A DNA stretch of 64,000 bases from Aliarcobacter cryaerophilus ATCC 43158. GTDB lineage: Bacteria > Campylobacterota > Campylobacteria > Campylobacterales > Arcobacteraceae. Below the pieces are notes generated by a model. That model saw only the letters and a program-made list of their open reading frames with translations. It was not told where the DNA came from and did no database searches. Numbering within the stretch: the first letter of the stretch is position 1; every line of letters begins with the position of its first letter. The stretch covers positions 620,001-684,000 of the forward strand of contig NZ_CP032823.1 of the NCBI RefSeq assembly GCF_003660105.1, in the 5' to 3' direction. A program made the position numbers and the translations under genes. Shown here piece after piece: positions 19,596 through 29,962 of the stretch.

Positions 19596-20021
19596 ATGTT
19601 AATGCCTAAAAGAACAAAATTTAGAAAAATGATGAAAGGAAGAAATCGAGGTGAAGCTCACAGAGGTAACTCTTTAGCTTACGGAGATTTCGGAATTAAA
19701 GCTGTTGAGCATGGACGAGTAGATTCAAGACAAATTGAAGCTTCTAGGGTTGCCATGACAAGAAAAGTAAAAAGACAAGCGAAAGTTTGGATTATGGTAT
19801 TCCCTGATAAACCACTAACTGCTAAACCTCTTGAAACAAGAATGGGTAAAGGTAAAGGAAGTGTTGATAAATGGGTAATGAACATTAAGCCAGGAAGAGT
19901 TTGTTTCGAAATGGCTGGAGTAGATGAAAGTTTAGCAAGAGAAGCTTTAGCTTTAGCTATGCATAAACTACCATTTAAAACTAAATTTGTAACAAGAGAT
20001 AGCGAAAATGAACTATACTGA
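19596..20021 (+). CDS. rplP: 50S ribosomal protein L16
   Basis: A 141-residue L16 next to the A site. Begins [19 protein letters not shown]; both ATG codons (19596, 19602) are possible and the first matches the common MLMPKR start. [11 protein letters not shown] and the C-terminal LPFKTKFV are typical. Overlaps rpmC by 14 bases. Confidence 0.97.
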   Translation: MLMPKRTKFRKMMKGRNRGEAHRGNSLAYGDFGIKAVEHGRVDSRQIEASRVAMTRKVKRQAKVWIMVFPDKPLTAKPLETRMGKGKGSVDKWVMNIKPGRVCFEMAGVDESLAREALALAMHKLPFKTKFVTRDSENELY

Positions 20022-20199
20022 AATTAAAGATAAAAGCTTGAGCGAATTACAAGCGTTATTAAAAGAAAAAAAGGTGCTTCTTTTTGAATTAAAAGCTAAG
20101 CTAAAAACTATGCAGCTAACAAATACATCTGAGTTAAGAATAGCAAAAAAAGACATTGCTAAAATTCAGACTGCTATGACAGCTCTAAATGCTAACTAA
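20008..20199 (+). CDS. rpmC: 50S ribosomal protein L29
   Basis: A 63-residue two-helix L29 at the tunnel exit. [20 protein letters not shown] and [18 protein letters not shown] are the family helices. Begins inside the last codons of rplP. Confidence 0.96.
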   Translation: MNYTEIKDKSLSELQALLKEKKVLLFELKAKLKTMQLTNTSELRIAKKDIAKIQTAMTALNAN

Positions 20200-20209
20200 G
20201 GATCTAAGT

Positions 20210-20461
20210 ATGACACATAAAAGAGAGATTCAAGGTGTAGTAGTAAAAAGATCAGGTGATAAAACAGCTTCTGTTTTAGTAACTAGATCAGTTTTACACC
20301 CAAAGTATCATAAAACTGTAAAAAGATTTAAAAAATATTTAGTTCATGATGAAAAAAATGAGTTAAATGTTGGTGATAGTGTTATTGCCGTTGAGTGCAG
20401 ACCACTATCTAAAACTAAATCTTTTAGATTAAAAACGATCCTTGCTACAGGAGTTAAATAA
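20210..20461 (+). CDS. rpsQ: 30S ribosomal protein S17
   Basis: An 83-residue OB-fold S17. ATG 20210 is chosen ([13 protein letters not shown]), with AAGGA eight bases ahead; an upstream in-frame TTG at 20189 would lie inside rpm[15 protein letters not shown] and [12 protein letters not shown] are family features. One-base overlap with rplN. Confidence 0.97.
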   Translation: MTHKREIQGVVVKRSGDKTASVLVTRSVLHPKYHKTVKRFKKYLVHDEKNELNVGDSVIAVECRPLSKTKSFRLKTILATGVK

Positions 20462-20829
20462 TGATTCAAAGTTTTACAAGATTAAACGTAGCAGACAATA
20501 CAGGAGCTAAAGAGATTATGTGTATCAAAGTTTTAGGTGGTTCTAAAAGAAGATATGCAACTGTTGGTGATGTTATTGTTGCGTCTGTTAAAAAAGCTCT
20601 TCCAACTGGAAAAATTAAAAAAGGTCAAGTTGTTAAAGCTGTAATTGTAAGAACTCATAAAGAAGTTCAAAGAGAAAATGGTTCATTAATTAGATTTGAT
20701 GACAATGCAGCTGTTATTTTAGATGCTAAAAGAGAGCCAGTTGGAACAAGAATTTTTGGACCAGTTGCTAGAGAAGTTAGATATTCAGGATTTATGAAAA
20801 TCGTTTCACTTGCACCGGAGGTACTATAA
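20461..20829 (+). CDS. rplN: 50S ribosomal protein L14
   Basis: A 122-residue L14 at the subunit interface. [19 protein letters not shown] and [11 protein letters not shown] are invariant features of the family. Overlaps rpsQ and rplX by single bases. Confidence 0.98.
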   Translation: MIQSFTRLNVADNTGAKEIMCIKVLGGSKRRYATVGDVIVASVKKALPTGKIKKGQVVKAVIVRTHKEVQRENGSLIRFDDNAAVILDAKREPVGTRIFGPVAREVRYSGFMKIVSLAPEVL

Positions 20830-21065
20830 TGGCTATTAAATTAAAAATAAAAAAAGGTGATACAGTTAGAATCATCGCTGGTGATGACAAAGGAAAAACT
20901 GGAGAAGTTTTACAAGTATTACCAAAAGTAAACAAAGTAATCGTAAAAGATTGTAAAGTTGCTAAAAAAACTGTTAAACCTGATCAAGAAAAAAATCCAG
21001 ATGGTGGATTTGTAAACAAAGAGATGCCAATTGATATTTCAAATGTGGCAAAAGTGGAAGGGTAA
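20829..21065 (+). CDS. rplX: 50S ribosomal protein L24
   Basis: A 78-residue L24, an assembly initiator of the 50S subunit. The KOW motif GDTVRIIAGDDKGKTGEVL is near the N terminus. Shorter than the roughly 100-residue E. coli protein, as is common in this phylum. Confidence 0.97.
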   Translation: MAIKLKIKKGDTVRIIAGDDKGKTGEVLQVLPKVNKVIVKDCKVAKKTVKPDQEKNPDGGFVNKEMPIDISNVAKVEG

Positions 21066-21068
21066 AAG

Positions 21069-21617
21069 ATGGCATCAAGATTATTAGAAAAATATAAAGC
21101 TGAAATCAAGCCAGTTCTTGAAGCAGAATTTGCAAAGAATAAAACTTTAACAGCAAAAGTTGATAAAGTTGTTATCTCTGTAGGTGCTGGTGAAGCTATG
21201 AAAGATACTAAGTTAATCCAAAATATGCAAGATACAATCTCTTTAATTGCTGGTCAAAAAGCAGTTAAAGTTATTGCTAAAAAATCTGTTGCTGGATTTA
21301 AAGTAAGAGAAGGAATGCCTGTTGGTATTAAAGTTACTTTAAGAGGTGAGCAAATGTATCACTTTTTAGATAAATTATGTAACATTGCATTACCAAGAGT
21401 AAAAGACTTCAGAGGTCTTAACAAGAATGGATTTGATGGAAGAGGAAACTTTAACTTCGGACTTGATGAGCAGTTGATGTTCCCTGAAGTAGTTTATGAT
21501 AACATCATTAAAACACACGGAATGAATATCTCTATTGCTACAAGTGCAACAAGTGATGCTGAGTCATATAGATTGTTAGAGTTAATTGGAATTCCATTTA
21601 CAAAAGGAAGAGCGTAA
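21069..21617 (+). CDS. rplE: 50S ribosomal protein L5
   Basis: A 182-residue 5S rRNA-binding protein. [20 protein letters not shown] and the K-rich segment following [17 protein letters not shown] are characteristic. Overlaps rpsN by one base. Confidence 0.98.
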   Translation: MASRLLEKYKAEIKPVLEAEFAKNKTLTAKVDKVVISVGAGEAMKDTKLIQNMQDTISLIAGQKAVKVIAKKSVAGFKVREGMPVGIKVTLRGEQMYHFLDKLCNIALPRVKDFRGLNKNGFDGRGNFNFGLDEQLMFPEVVYDNIIKTHGMNISIATSATSDAESYRLLELIGIPFTKGRA

Positions 21618-21802
21618 TGGCAAAGAAATCTATGATCGCTAAACAACAAAGAACACCTAAGTTTGCTGTAAGAGCATATACTAGATGTTCTGTTTGTGGA
21701 AGACCTCACTCTGTTTATAAAGATTTTGGTCTATGTAGAGTTTGTTTAAGAAAAATGGCTAACGAAGGTTTATTACCTGGTGTTAGAAAAGCTAGTTGGT
21801 AG
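21617..21802 (+). CDS. rpsN: 30S ribosomal protein S14, zinc-binding (type Z)
   Basis: A 61-residue short S14. Four zinc-ligand cysteines are at C24, C27, C40 and C43 (CSVC ... CRVC). This is the zinc (C+) form; the longer zinc-free paralogue is not in the window. Confidence 0.97.
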   Translation: MAKKSMIAKQQRTPKFAVRAYTRCSVCGRPHSVYKDFGLCRVCLRKMANEGLLPGVRKASW

Positions 21803-21814
21803 GAGAAAAAAGCT

Positions 21815-22213
21815 ATGATGAATGATTTAATCGCAGATGCTTTAACTAGAATTAGAAATGCTGCAATGAGAAGATTAGAAGTTGCAACATTATTACACTC
21901 AAACACAGTTGTTGGAGTAATGAATGTACTTTTACAAAAAGAGTATATTGCTGGATTCAAAGTTATTGACGGACAAAATAATAAAAAGACAATTCAAGTT
22001 GAATTAAAGTATGATGATAAAGAGAAATCAGCAATTAACGAAATTGTAAGAGTTTCTAAACCAGGTAGAAGAGTTTATAAACCAGCTTCTGAAATTAAAA
22101 ATTTCAAAAACGGATACGGTACTATTATTCTTTCAACTAACAAAGGTATTGTTGCAAATGATGAAGCATTTGCTGCCAATGTTGGTGGAGAAGTACTTTG
22201 TACTGTTTGGTAG
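21815..22213 (+). CDS. rpsH: 30S ribosomal protein S8
   Basis: A 132-residue S8, a primary 16S rRNA binder and the spc-operon repressor in E. coli. [14 protein letters not shown] and the C-terminal GGEVLCTVW are diagnostic. ATGATG at the start: MMNDLIAD; the second methionine (21818) may be the true start. Confidence 0.97.
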   Translation: MMNDLIADALTRIRNAAMRRLEVATLLHSNTVVGVMNVLLQKEYIAGFKVIDGQNNKKTIQVELKYDDKEKSAINEIVRVSKPGRRVYKPASEIKNFKNGYGTIILSTNKGIVANDEAFAANVGGEVLCTVW

Positions 22214-22222
22214 GAGAGAATA

Positions 22223-22759
22223 ATGTCTAGAATTGGAAAAAAACCTATCGCAATTCCTGCTGGAATTGAAGTAACAGTAAACGGTACACTAATTAGTGTT
22301 AAAAAAGGAAACAATGTTTCTACAGTTGAGACTCATGGAAGAGTTGGAATTGAAGTTGCAGATAGCCAAGTTGTTTTAACAAAAATTGGTGAAACAAAGG
22401 AATCTGCAGCGTTTTGGGGAACTTACAGAGCATTAACAGCAAATGCAGTTAATGGTTTACATGAAGGTTTCACAAAAACTTTAGAAATCAATGGAGTTGG
22501 ATATAAAGCAGCTGTAAAAGGTGATGTTTTAGAGTTAATCTTAGGTTATTCTCATCCAATTAATTTCGAAATCCAAAAAGGATTAGATATTTCTGTTGAG
22601 AAAAACATTATTACAGTTAAAGGTGCAGATAAACAACAAGTTGGGCAAGCTGCTGCTATTATTCGAGGCTTTAGAAAACCAGAACCGTACAAAGGTAAAG
22701 GTGTTAAGTATTCTGATGAGAAAATCATTAGAAAAGCCGGAAAAACTGCTAAGAAATAA
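22223..22759 (+). CDS. rplF: 50S ribosomal protein L6
   Basis: A 178-residue L6 near the GTPase-associated centre. [12 protein letters not shown] at the start and [21 protein letters not shown] near the end (shown here as family consensus positions 155-176) identify it. AGGAGA precedes ATG. Confidence 0.98.
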   Translation: MSRIGKKPIAIPAGIEVTVNGTLISVKKGNNVSTVETHGRVGIEVADSQVVLTKIGETKESAAFWGTYRALTANAVNGLHEGFTKTLEINGVGYKAAVKGDVLELILGYSHPINFEIQKGLDISVEKNIITVKGADKQQVGQAAAIIRGFRKPEPYKGKGVKYSDEKIIRKAGKTAKK

Positions 22760-22768
22760 GGTGTAACT

Positions 22769-23128
22769 ATGAGTAGAGAAAAAGATTTAGCAAAAAAAGT
22801 TGCTTTAAGAATAAAAAGAAAAAAAAGAGTTAGAGCTAATATTTTTGGTACAGCTGAAAAACCAAGAGTATCGATTTTTAAATCTAACAAATACATTAGT
22901 GCACAAGCTATCAACGATGTTGAAGGTAGAACTTTGGCAGCAATTAGCTCACAAACTATGGGTTTAGGTGGAAATAAAGAGGGTGCTGCTAAAGTTGCAG
23001 CTGAGTTTGCTTCTAAGTTAAAAGCAGCTGGTATTGAAACAGTTGTTTATGATAGAAACGGGTATCTTTATCATGGTGTTGTTGCAGCATTTGCTGACGC
23101 ATTAAGAGAAAATGGTATTAAATTATAA
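22769..23128 (+). CDS. rplR: 50S ribosomal protein L18
   Basis: A 119-residue 5S rRNA-binding L18. Basic N-terminal [18 protein letters not shown] followed by [21 protein letters not shown] are typical. Confidence 0.97.
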   Translation: MSREKDLAKKVALRIKRKKRVRANIFGTAEKPRVSIFKSNKYISAQAINDVEGRTLAAISSQTMGLGGNKEGAAKVAAEFASKLKAAGIETVVYDRNGYLYHGVVAAFADALRENGIKL

Positions 23129-23137
23129 GGATTAATG

Positions 23138-23578
23138 ATGGCAGTAAATAGAGAAGATTTTCAAGAAGCAATCGTTAAAATCGGAAGAGTAACAAAAGTT
23201 GTAAAAGGTGGAAGAAGATTCAGATTTACAGCTTTAGTTGTTGTTGGAGATAAAAACGGTACAGTAGGTTTTGGAACAGGAAAAGCAAAAGAGGTTCCAG
23301 ATGCTATTAAAAAAGCTTTAGATGATGCATTCAAAAGCTTAGTGACAGTTTCTATAAAAGGAACAACAATTGCACATGATATTGAACACAAATATAATGC
23401 AAGTAAAATTTTATTAAGACCAGCTTCTGAAGGAACTGGACTAATTGCTGGAGGAGCTGCAAGACCTGTTCTTGAGCTTTCTGGAGTTAAAGATATTATT
23501 GCAAAATCTTTAGGTTCAAATAATCCAAATAACCTTGTACAAGCTACAGTTGAAGCTTTAGCAAGAATAAAAGGATAA
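23138..23578 (+). CDS. rpsE: 30S ribosomal protein S5
   Basis: A 146-residue S5 in the decoding region. The first of two adjacent ATGs (23135) is only four bases from AAGGA; the second (23138) has better spacing and gives [34 protein letters not shown] and [16 protein letters not shown] are family signatures. Confidence 0.97.
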   Translation: MAVNREDFQEAIVKIGRVTKVVKGGRRFRFTALVVVGDKNGTVGFGTGKAKEVPDAIKKALDDAFKSLVTVSIKGTTIAHDIEHKYNASKILLRPASEGTGLIAGGAARPVLELSGVKDIIAKSLGSNNPNNLVQATVEALARIKG

Positions 23579-23582
23579 GAAT

Positions 23583-23981
23583 ATGATATTAGAAAATTTA
23601 AAACCAGCTTGCGGAAGCACAAAAGCTCCAAAAAGAAAAGGTAGAGGTCAAGGAAGCGGTAACGGTAAAACTGCTGGAAAAGGTAATAAAGGTCAAAAAG
23701 CTAGATCTGGATACAGTGTAAAAAGAGGTTTTGAAGGTGGTCAACAACCACTATTAAGAAGACTTCCTAAAGTTGGATTTGTATCAAGAGTAGTTAAACC
23801 ATATACAATTAATGTTGAAAAAGTAACTGCAATTGCTGAATTACCAGAAATTACAGTTGAATCAATTAGATCTGTATATAAATTATCAAAAACTGTTGTA
23901 AAAGTAAAACTTATTGGTGCAACAGCTAAAAATTTAAGTGCTAAGATTAAAGACGAAAACGTTACAACTACTGGAAAATAG
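23583..23981 (+). CDS. rplO: 50S ribosomal protein L15
   Basis: A 132-residue L15, a late assembly protein. The glycine-rich N terminus ([20 protein letters not shown]) and [14 protein letters not shown] are diagnostic. It follows rpsE directly: the L30 gene found here in many bacteria is absent. Confidence 0.97.
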   Translation: MILENLKPACGSTKAPKRKGRGQGSGNGKTAGKGNKGQKARSGYSVKRGFEGGQQPLLRRLPKVGFVSRVVKPYTINVEKVTAIAELPEITVESIRSVYKLSKTVVKVKLIGATAKNLSAKIKDENVTTTGK

Positions 23982-23983
23982 TT

Positions 23984-25246
23984 ATGAGTAAAGATCTAGT
24001 AAATAAGATTCTTATTACATTAGGCTTTATTTTTCTTTACAGACTACTGGCATATGTGCCAGTACCTGGAGTTAATATTGATGTAGTTAAAGAGTTTTTT
24101 GATTCAAATGCAAATAATGCATTAGGTCTTGTAAATATGTTTAGTGGAAATGCAGTTGAAAGACTAAGTATTATCTCACTAGGAATTATGCCTTACATTA
24201 CAGCTTCGATTATTATGGAGCTTCTAGCAGCAACTTTCCCAGCACTTGGTAAAATGAAAAAAGAGAGAGATGGGATGCAAAAATATATGCAAATCATCAG
24301 ATATACAACTATTGTTATTACATTAATACAATCAATTGGAGTATCTATTGGACTTAATTCATTAACTGGACAAAATGGGCAAGCAGCAATTTCTATTGAT
24401 ATGAATACATTCATCGCAGTTTCAGCTATTTCAATGCTTACAGGAACAATGCTTTTAATGTGGATAGGTGAGCAAATAACTCAAAGAGGTATAGGAAATG
24501 GTATTTCACTGATTATCTTTGCAGGTATCGTTTCAGCAATTCCTAGTGCTATTGGTGGAACTATAGATTTAGTAAATAACGGTCAAATGCACTTCTTAAC
24601 TGTAATTGGTATTTTACTTGTAATTTTTGCAACGGTTGGAGCTATTATTTATGTTGAATTAGGAGAAAGAAGAGTTCCTGTTTCATACTCAAGAAAAGTA
24701 ATTATGCAAAACCAAAATAAAAGAGTTATGAACTATATTCCAATTAAAGTAAATTTAAGTGGAGTTATTCCTGCTATTTTTGCAAGTGCAATTTTAATGT
24801 TTCCAGCAACAGTTTTGCAAGGAAGTGAAAATAAATACTTAGTAATGATAGCTGATTATATGAATCCTAGTTCATATACATTTAACTTATTTATGTTTTT
24901 ATTTGTAGTTTTCTTTGCATTTTTTTATGCTTCAATTACATTTAATGCAAAAGATATAAGTGAAAACTTAAAAAGACAAGGTGGATTTATCCCTGGAGTT
25001 AGACCAGGTGCTAGTACAGCTGAGTTTTTAAATACAGTTGCTGGTAGATTAACTTTCTGGGGAGCTATTTATATGGGATTAATCTCTACACTTCCTTGGT
25101 TAATTGTAAAAGCAATGGGTGTTCCTTTTTATTTTGGAGGGGTTTCAGTTTTAATTGTAGTTCAAGTTGCTATTGATACTATGAGAAAAATAGAGGCTCA
25201 GCAATATTCAAATAAATATCAAACTTTAAGTGCAGTTGGACTATAA
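23984..25246 (+). CDS. secY: Protein translocase subunit SecY
   Basis: A 420-residue inner-membrane channel with ten transmembrane helices, forming SecYEG with SecE and SecG. RLLAYVPVPGVN in TM1/plug, GIMPYITASIIMELL in TM2 and the cytoplasmic loop FIPGVRPGASTAEFL are conserved. It starts two bases after rplO. Confidence 0.98.
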   Translation: MSKDLVNKILITLGFIFLYRLLAYVPVPGVNIDVVKEFFDSNANNALGLVNMFSGNAVERLSIISLGIMPYITASIIMELLAATFPALGKMKKERDGMQKYMQIIRYTTIVITLIQSIGVSIGLNSLTGQNGQAAISIDMNTFIAVSAISMLTGTMLLMWIGEQITQRGIGNGISLIIFAGIVSAIPSAIGGTIDLVNNGQMHFLTVIGILLVIFATVGAIIYVELGERRVPVSYSRKVIMQNQNKRVMNYIPIKVNLSGVIPAIFASAILMFPATVLQGSENKYLVMIADYMNPSSYTFNLFMFLFVVFFAFFYASITFNAKDISENLKRQGGFIPGVRPGASTAEFLNTVAGRLTFWGAIYMGLISTLPWLIVKAMGVPFYFGGVSVLIVVQVAIDTMRKIEAQQYSNKYQTLSAVGL

Positions 25247-25248
25247 AA

Positions 25249-26013
25249 ATGTCTATTGCTCTTAGAAAACCTGAAGAGATTGAAAAACTTTATGTTGCAA
25301 ATCAAGCTGTTGCAAAAACGCTAAAATACCTAGAAGAGAATGTAAAAGCTGGAATGACTTTAAAAGAAGTTGATGCTATGGGCGAAAAATTCATTTTAAG
25401 CCTAGGAGCTAGACCTGCTTTTAAAGGATTATATGGATTTCCAAATGCTGTTTGTACTTCACTAAATGAAGTTATAATTCATGGAATTCCAAGCAATACA
25501 ATTTTAAAAGATGGTGATATTTTAGGTCTTGATATTGGAACTGAAGTTGATGGTTGGTATGGTGATAGTGCTATTACTATGCCAATTGGAGAGATTTCGA
25601 AAAAAGATGAAGAGCTGATAGCTTGTTCAAAAGATGCTTTGCATTATGCTATTGATATAATTGAAGATGGTATGAGATTTAAAGAGTTATCAAAAGCAAT
25701 TGAAGATTTTATTACTTCAAGAGGTTATCAGCCATTAGTAAGATTTTGTGGACATGGAATTGGAAGAAAACCACATGAAGAACCTGAAATTCCAAACTAC
25801 TTAGAACATGGTGGTACAAAATCTGGACCAAAAATAAAAAATGGAATGGTGTTTTGTATAGAACCCATGATATGTCAAAAAGATAGAAACCCTGTTATTC
25901 TTAAAAATGGTTGGGATGTTGTTTCAGCCGATGGTTTAAGAGGGAGTCATTATGAGCATACGGTTGCTGTAGTTGATGGACGAGCAGTTATTTTAAGTAA
26001 TAGAGAAAATTAA
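25249..26013 (+). CDS. map: Methionine aminopeptidase, type I
   Basis: A 254-residue metalloprotease that removes the initiator methionine. Metal ligands lie in LDIGTEVDGWYGDSA (two aspartates), GHGIGRKPHEEP (histidine), CIEPMI (glutamate) and the last glutamate in HYEHTVAV. Starts two bases after secY, the usual spc arrangement. Confidence 0.97.
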   Translation: MSIALRKPEEIEKLYVANQAVAKTLKYLEENVKAGMTLKEVDAMGEKFILSLGARPAFKGLYGFPNAVCTSLNEVIIHGIPSNTILKDGDILGLDIGTEVDGWYGDSAITMPIGEISKKDEELIACSKDALHYAIDIIEDGMRFKELSKAIEDFITSRGYQPLVRFCGHGIGRKPHEEPEIPNYLEHGGTKSGPKIKNGMVFCIEPMICQKDRNPVILKNGWDVVSADGLRGSHYEHTVAVVDGRAVILSNREN

Positions 26014-26022
26014 GGGGCTAAT

Positions 26023-26241
26023 GTGGCAAAAGATGATGTAATAGTTGTTGATGGAAAAGTAATAGAAGCTTTACCAAATGCAATGTTTAGAGTTCAGTTA
26101 GAAAATGGTCATGTTGTATTGTGTCATATCTCTGGAAAAATGAGAATGCACTATATAAAAATACTACCAAATGATACTGTAACAGTTGAGATAACACCTT
26201 ATTCACTTGATAAGGGAAGAATTGTTCATAGAAAAAAATAA
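26023..26241 (+). CDS. infA: Translation initiation factor IF-1
   Basis: A 72-residue OB-fold factor that occupies the 30S A site during initiation. [20 protein letters not shown] and [14 protein letters not shown] are family features. Start is GTG 26023 after AAGGGG. It ends the long operon: a large palindrome follows, and neither rpmJ nor the alpha operon (rpsM onward) is here. Confidence 0.97.
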   Translation: MAKDDVIVVDGKVIEALPNAMFRVQLENGHVVLCHISGKMRMHYIKILPNDTVTVEITPYSLDKGRIVHRKK

Positions 26242-26273
26242 TTATTAAATAGAGAATCTTCTCTATTTAATAA
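26242..26273. terminator. Long palindrome after infA
   Basis: A nearly perfect palindrome whose arms (26244-26256 and 26259-26271) can pair over 13 bp with a tiny TC centre; the outer TTA/TAA also match. It begins at the infA stop. No T run follows, so it may stop transcription weakly or protect the 3' end. Confidence 0.6.
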
Positions 26274-26320
26274 ATCTTCTTAAAAATTGATACTAAAGCA
26301 TATTTTTTGTAAAATCAAGT

Positions 26321-26986
26321 ATGACAAATAAAGTTAAGAATCAAGTTTTAAAATACCTATATAATCAAAAACTTTTTGGAATCAAATATCATAGTGAACT
26401 AAATATAAACTTTTATAGTAGTTGTGATTTTACATTGCCAAATGGTTTAGAAGAGCTTAAAAAATCAGTTTCAAACTGCTATTTGTGTGATTTATCAAAA
26501 ACTAGAAAACATACACTTTTTGGATATGGAAATCAAAATTCAAAGATTATGTTTATTTGTGATGAACCATCAAAAAGTGAAGATGATTTGGGATCTTTTT
26601 TTGTTGGAAATGCTGGTGAAATGTTAGCAAAAATGATTGAAGGTAGCTTAAAAATAAAAAAAGAGGAAGTTTATACTACTAATTTAGTAAAATGTAGAGG
26701 AACAAAAGAGGCAAGTTTTCAAAATTTTGAGAGTTGTAATTGTTATTTGTTAAAGCAAATAGATATTATAAAACCAAAGATTATTGTTGCTGTGGGAGAG
26801 AGAGTTTATGATTATTTGTTAAAAAATAGTGGTGACTTTTCCAAAAATAGAGGAAAAGTTTTGAGCTTTAATTCTACTATTTTAGTACCAATCTTTGCAC
26901 CTCTTTATCTACTAAAAAATCCATCTTTAAAAAAAGATACTTATCTTGATATGTTAAAAATTAAAAATCTATATGAGGAGAGTTAA
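26321..26986 (+). CDS. Uracil-DNA glycosylase family 4-like protein
   Basis: A 221-residue protein resembling the iron-sulphur uracil-DNA glycosylases. Two cysteines (CYLC) precede a DLSKTRKHTLFGYGN segment, then FVGNAGEMLAKMIE, YTTNLVKCRG, and two more cysteines in ESCNC, giving a four-cysteine set for the cluster. The active-site stretch usually read as GEAPG is CDEPSKSEDD here, so activity is uncertain. No ribosome site precedes the ATG; TAAAAT ends six bases before it, suggesting a leaderless mRNA. The 3' end runs close to a lipoprotein gene. Confidence 0.75.
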   Translation: MTNKVKNQVLKYLYNQKLFGIKYHSELNINFYSSCDFTLPNGLEELKKSVSNCYLCDLSKTRKHTLFGYGNQNSKIMFICDEPSKSEDDLGSFFVGNAGEMLAKMIEGSLKIKKEEVYTTNLVKCRGTKEASFQNFESCNCYLLKQIDIIKPKIIVAVGERVYDYLLKNSGDFSKNRGKVLSFNSTILVPIFAPLYLLKNPSLKKDTYLDMLKIKNLYEES

Positions 26987-26987
26987 A

Positions 26988-28166
26988 TTGAAGCATTTAC
27001 TTACTTTAATTTTTATGGCTTTTTTAATTGCAGGTTGTACGCAAAAAGTTGTAAAACTGAAAATGCCAAATCAAAATATGCCAGTAAAAAAAGTTGAGGA
27101 AGATAAAAAAACAGTTGTAGAAGAGTTTATTTCAAACGATAGTGTAATCCAAGAAGAGATTATAAACAATAATGGTTCTAGCAATGAGATAACTCAAGAA
27201 GATAATAATGAAGTTTTAGCATCTAGTGAACCTGAAATAAAATTTGATAGTACAAAGGCAAATCTTAAGATTGCCTTTGTTTATCCATCGTCTTTAGTAT
27301 CTAAATATGCAAAAAATTCTATAAATACAGTTGCTGGGTATTTAACATTTTTAAATGCAAATTACGATTTAATTGTAATAGATAGTCAAAATGAGAGTGC
27401 TGATAGTATAAATAATGCATTTAATAAAGTTAAAGAGCAGGGTATAACAAAAGTAATTGCACTATATACACCAAACTCAATAAATAATTTAAATACAATG
27501 GAATTAAATGATATTATGGTTTATCTTCCACTAATAGAAAAAAAAGATTCTTTAGCACAAAACGATAATTTAATTTTTGGTTCTATCTCTTATGAAGATC
27601 AACTTAAAAAATTAAGTTATTACTCTGATGGTCCAAATGTATTATTTTATCAAAATACATATTTAGGAAATAAGTTAAAAAATAGTTATGAAAATGTTGT
27701 TAGCTATACAACTGCAAGAAAAGAGATCAAAAGTAGTGAAACTAACTTTAAAAATATTGTTGTGGATTCAAGATTGAGAAATAGCTCAATATTTTTAAAT
27801 CTAGATATAGTAAAAAGCTCACTTATAATGTCTCAATTAAGAGCAAATGACATTTATCCAAAGTTTATATTTTCAACACAAATAAATTTTGATCCTATGT
27901 TAATGACGCTAACTCAGGATAAAGATAGAGAAAAAATGGTTCTTGCAAACTCTATTGAAAAAATTGATAACAAATTAAGAGATGAAATTTTAAATTTTGG
28001 TGGAAATATAAATTTTGAGTGGGTTGATTACTCAACTTTGGTTGGCGCAAACTATTTAGTAAATGGAAATAATAATTTAATACCAACTAAAATAGTAGAA
28101 AATCAAGCTGTTTATACTCCAAGACTATTTAAAAGTACAGAGTATGGATTTGTAGAAATTAAGTAG
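26988..28166 (+). CDS. Lipoprotein with periplasmic-binding-like domain, unknown function
   Basis: A 392-residue protein. TTG 26988 is chosen because GAGGAG lies seven bases ahead and the resulting N terminus is a clean lipoprotein signal (MKHLLTLIFMAFLIAGC, lipobox cysteine at residue 17); an upstream ATG at 26973 would overlap the glycosylase gene and the ribosome site. A low-complexity acidic linker (to about residue 85) leads to a domain beginning LKIAFVYPSSLVSKYAKN that looks like a type-I periplasmic-binding fold, loosely similar to LpoA-type penicillin-binding-protein activators. Anchoring in the outer membrane is inferred. The function is not known. Confidence 0.8.
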   Translation: MKHLLTLIFMAFLIAGCTQKVVKLKMPNQNMPVKKVEEDKKTVVEEFISNDSVIQEEIINNNGSSNEITQEDNNEVLASSEPEIKFDSTKANLKIAFVYPSSLVSKYAKNSINTVAGYLTFLNANYDLIVIDSQNESADSINNAFNKVKEQGITKVIALYTPNSINNLNTMELNDIMVYLPLIEKKDSLAQNDNLIFGSISYEDQLKKLSYYSDGPNVLFYQNTYLGNKLKNSYENVVSYTTARKEIKSSETNFKNIVVDSRLRNSSIFLNLDIVKSSLIMSQLRANDIYPKFIFSTQINFDPMLMTLTQDKDREKMVLANSIEKIDNKLRDEILNFGGNINFEWVDYSTLVGANYLVNGNNNLIPTKIVENQAVYTPRLFKSTEYGFVEIK

Positions 28167-28210
28167 ATTTTGGATAAAATCACCGCTTATTTAGAAAATG
28201 GAGTTTAATT

Positions 28211-29962
28211 TTGAGAACACATTATAATACAAGTGTAAAAGAGAATTTAATAGGTCAAAAAGTTACAGTAGCTGGTTGGGTTAATAGTAGACGTGATCAT
28301 GGTGGAATTATTTTTATAGATTTAAGAGATAAAAGTGGTTTAGTTCAGCTTGTTGCTGATCCACAAGATTGTAAAGATGCTTTAAGTGTAGCTGAAACTG
28401 TTAGAGATGAGTATGTTTTAATAGCAACTGGAACGGTAAGAGCTAGAGGTGAAGGATTAGAAAATCCAAACTTAGAGACTGGAAAAATTGAGATTATTTT
28501 AGAAAATCTTGTTATTGAAAATAGATCTAAAGCTATGCCTTTTGATATCAATGATGAAAAAGTAAATGATGAGATAAAATTAAGAAATAGATTTTTAGAG
28601 CTTAGAAGTAAAAAATCTTTTGATATTTTTCAATTAAGAAGTAAAGCTACTATTCAAGCTAGAAATTCACTTGATGAGTTAGGCTTTTTAGATGTTGAAA
28701 CTCCAATTCTTACAAAATCAACTCCAGAAGGTGCAAGAGATTATTTAGTTCCAAGTAGAGTTCATGCAGGTGAGTTTTATGCGCTTCCTCAATCTCCTCA
28801 ACTATTCAAACAACTTTTAATGGTTGCTGGATTTGATAGATATTTTCAAATTGCAAAATGTTTTAGAGATGAAGATTTAAGAGCAGATAGACAACCTGAA
28901 TTTACTCAAATAGATGTTGAGATGAGTTTTTGTACACAAGAAGATGTTATAGCAGTTGCTGAAAAATTGATTTACGATATCTTTACAAAATGTGGTAAGA
29001 ATATACCTTCAACATTTAGAAGAATGAAATACGCTGAAGCAATGGAGAGTTATGGAAGTGATAAACCTGATTTAAGATTTGATATGCCTTTAATTGATGT
29101 TATTGATATATTTGAAAAATCTTCAAATGAGATATTTACTGATATTGCAAAAGATAAAAAAGCAAATAGAATTAAAGCTTTAAGATGTCCAAATGGAGAT
29201 AATATTTTCTCAAAAAGACAGATGAAAGGTTTTGAAGATTATGTAAGAAAGTTTGGAGCAAAAGGTCTTGGATACTTCCAAATGAAAGAGGATGGATTAA
29301 AAGGTCCATTAACTAAATTCTTTACAGATGCTGACTTAGAAGAGATTGTAAAAGTTACAAATCTTGAAGTTGGAGATGTAGTATTCTTTGGAGCAGGGGA
29401 TAAAAAAACTGTTTGGGATTATATGGGAAGATTTAGATTATTCCTAGCAAATGAGATGAATATTATTCCAAAAGATGCTTATGAGTTCTTATGGGTTGTA
29501 GATTTCCCAATGTTTGAAGTTGAAGATGGAAGAACAAAAGCACTTCATCATCCATTTACAATGCCAAAAGATTTAAATAAAACTGATTTAGAAGAGATTG
29601 AATCAATTGCTTATGATATCGTTTTAAATGGAACAGAAATGGGTGGAGGAAGTATAAGAATCCACAAAGAAGAGATTCAATCAAAAGTATTTGAACTTAT
29701 GGGAATAGGTCAAGAAGAAGCAAAAGAGAAGTTTGGATTCTTACTTGATGCTTTACAATATGGAGCACCAAGTCATGGTGGATTTGCTCTAGGACTTGAT
29801 AGAATGATAATGCTTTTAGCTGGAACAGATTCAATTAGAGATGTTATAGCTTTCCCTAAAACTCAAAAAGCTCAATGTTTACTAACTCAAGCTCCATCAA
29901 GTGTTGATGAAGCTCAACTAAAAGAGTTACATATTCGTGTGCGAAAAAGTGTTGAGAGCTAG
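28211..29962 (+). CDS. aspS: Aspartyl-tRNA synthetase
   Basis: A 583-residue class IIb synthetase. The N-terminal anticodon OB fold contains [21 protein letters not shown]; the catalytic core has [21 protein letters not shown] (motif 2) and [14 protein letters not shown] (motif 3), with the bacterial GAD insertion between. TTG start 28211 follows GGAG. In organisms without AsnRS it also charges tRNA-Asn for GatCAB amidation; whether it is discriminating here cannot be read. Confidence 0.97.
   Translation: MRTHYNTSVKENLIGQKVTVAGWVNSRRDHGGIIFIDLRDKSGLVQLVADPQDCKDALSVAETVRDEYVLIATGTVRARGEGLENPNLETGKIEIILENLVIENRSKAMPFDINDEKVNDEIKLRNRFLELRSKKSFDIFQLRSKATIQARNSLDELGFLDVETPILTKSTPEGARDYLVPSRVHAGEFYALPQSPQLFKQLLMVAGFDRYFQIAKCFRDEDLRADRQPEFTQIDVEMSFCTQEDVIAVAEKLIYDIFTKCGKNIPSTFRRMKYAEAMESYGSDKPDLRFDMPLIDVIDIFEKSSNEIFTDIAKDKKANRIKALRCPNGDNIFSKRQMKGFEDYVRKFGAKGLGYFQMKEDGLKGPLTKFFTDADLEEIVKVTNLEVGDVVFFGAGDKKTVWDYMGRFRLFLANEMNIIPKDAYEFLWVVDFPMFEVEDGRTKALHHPFTMPKDLNKTDLEEIESIAYDIVLNGTEMGGGSIRIHKEEIQSKVFELMGIGQEEAKEKFGFLLDALQYGAPSHGGFALGLDRMIMLLAGTDSIRDVIAFPKTQKAQCLLTQAPSSVDEAQLKELHIRVRKSVES

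Noticed and set aside
23161-23631. Open frame of 156 codons on the minus strand opposite rpsE
   Set aside because: It lies inside the ribosomal operon, opposite S5 and L15, with no start signal; a composition shadow.
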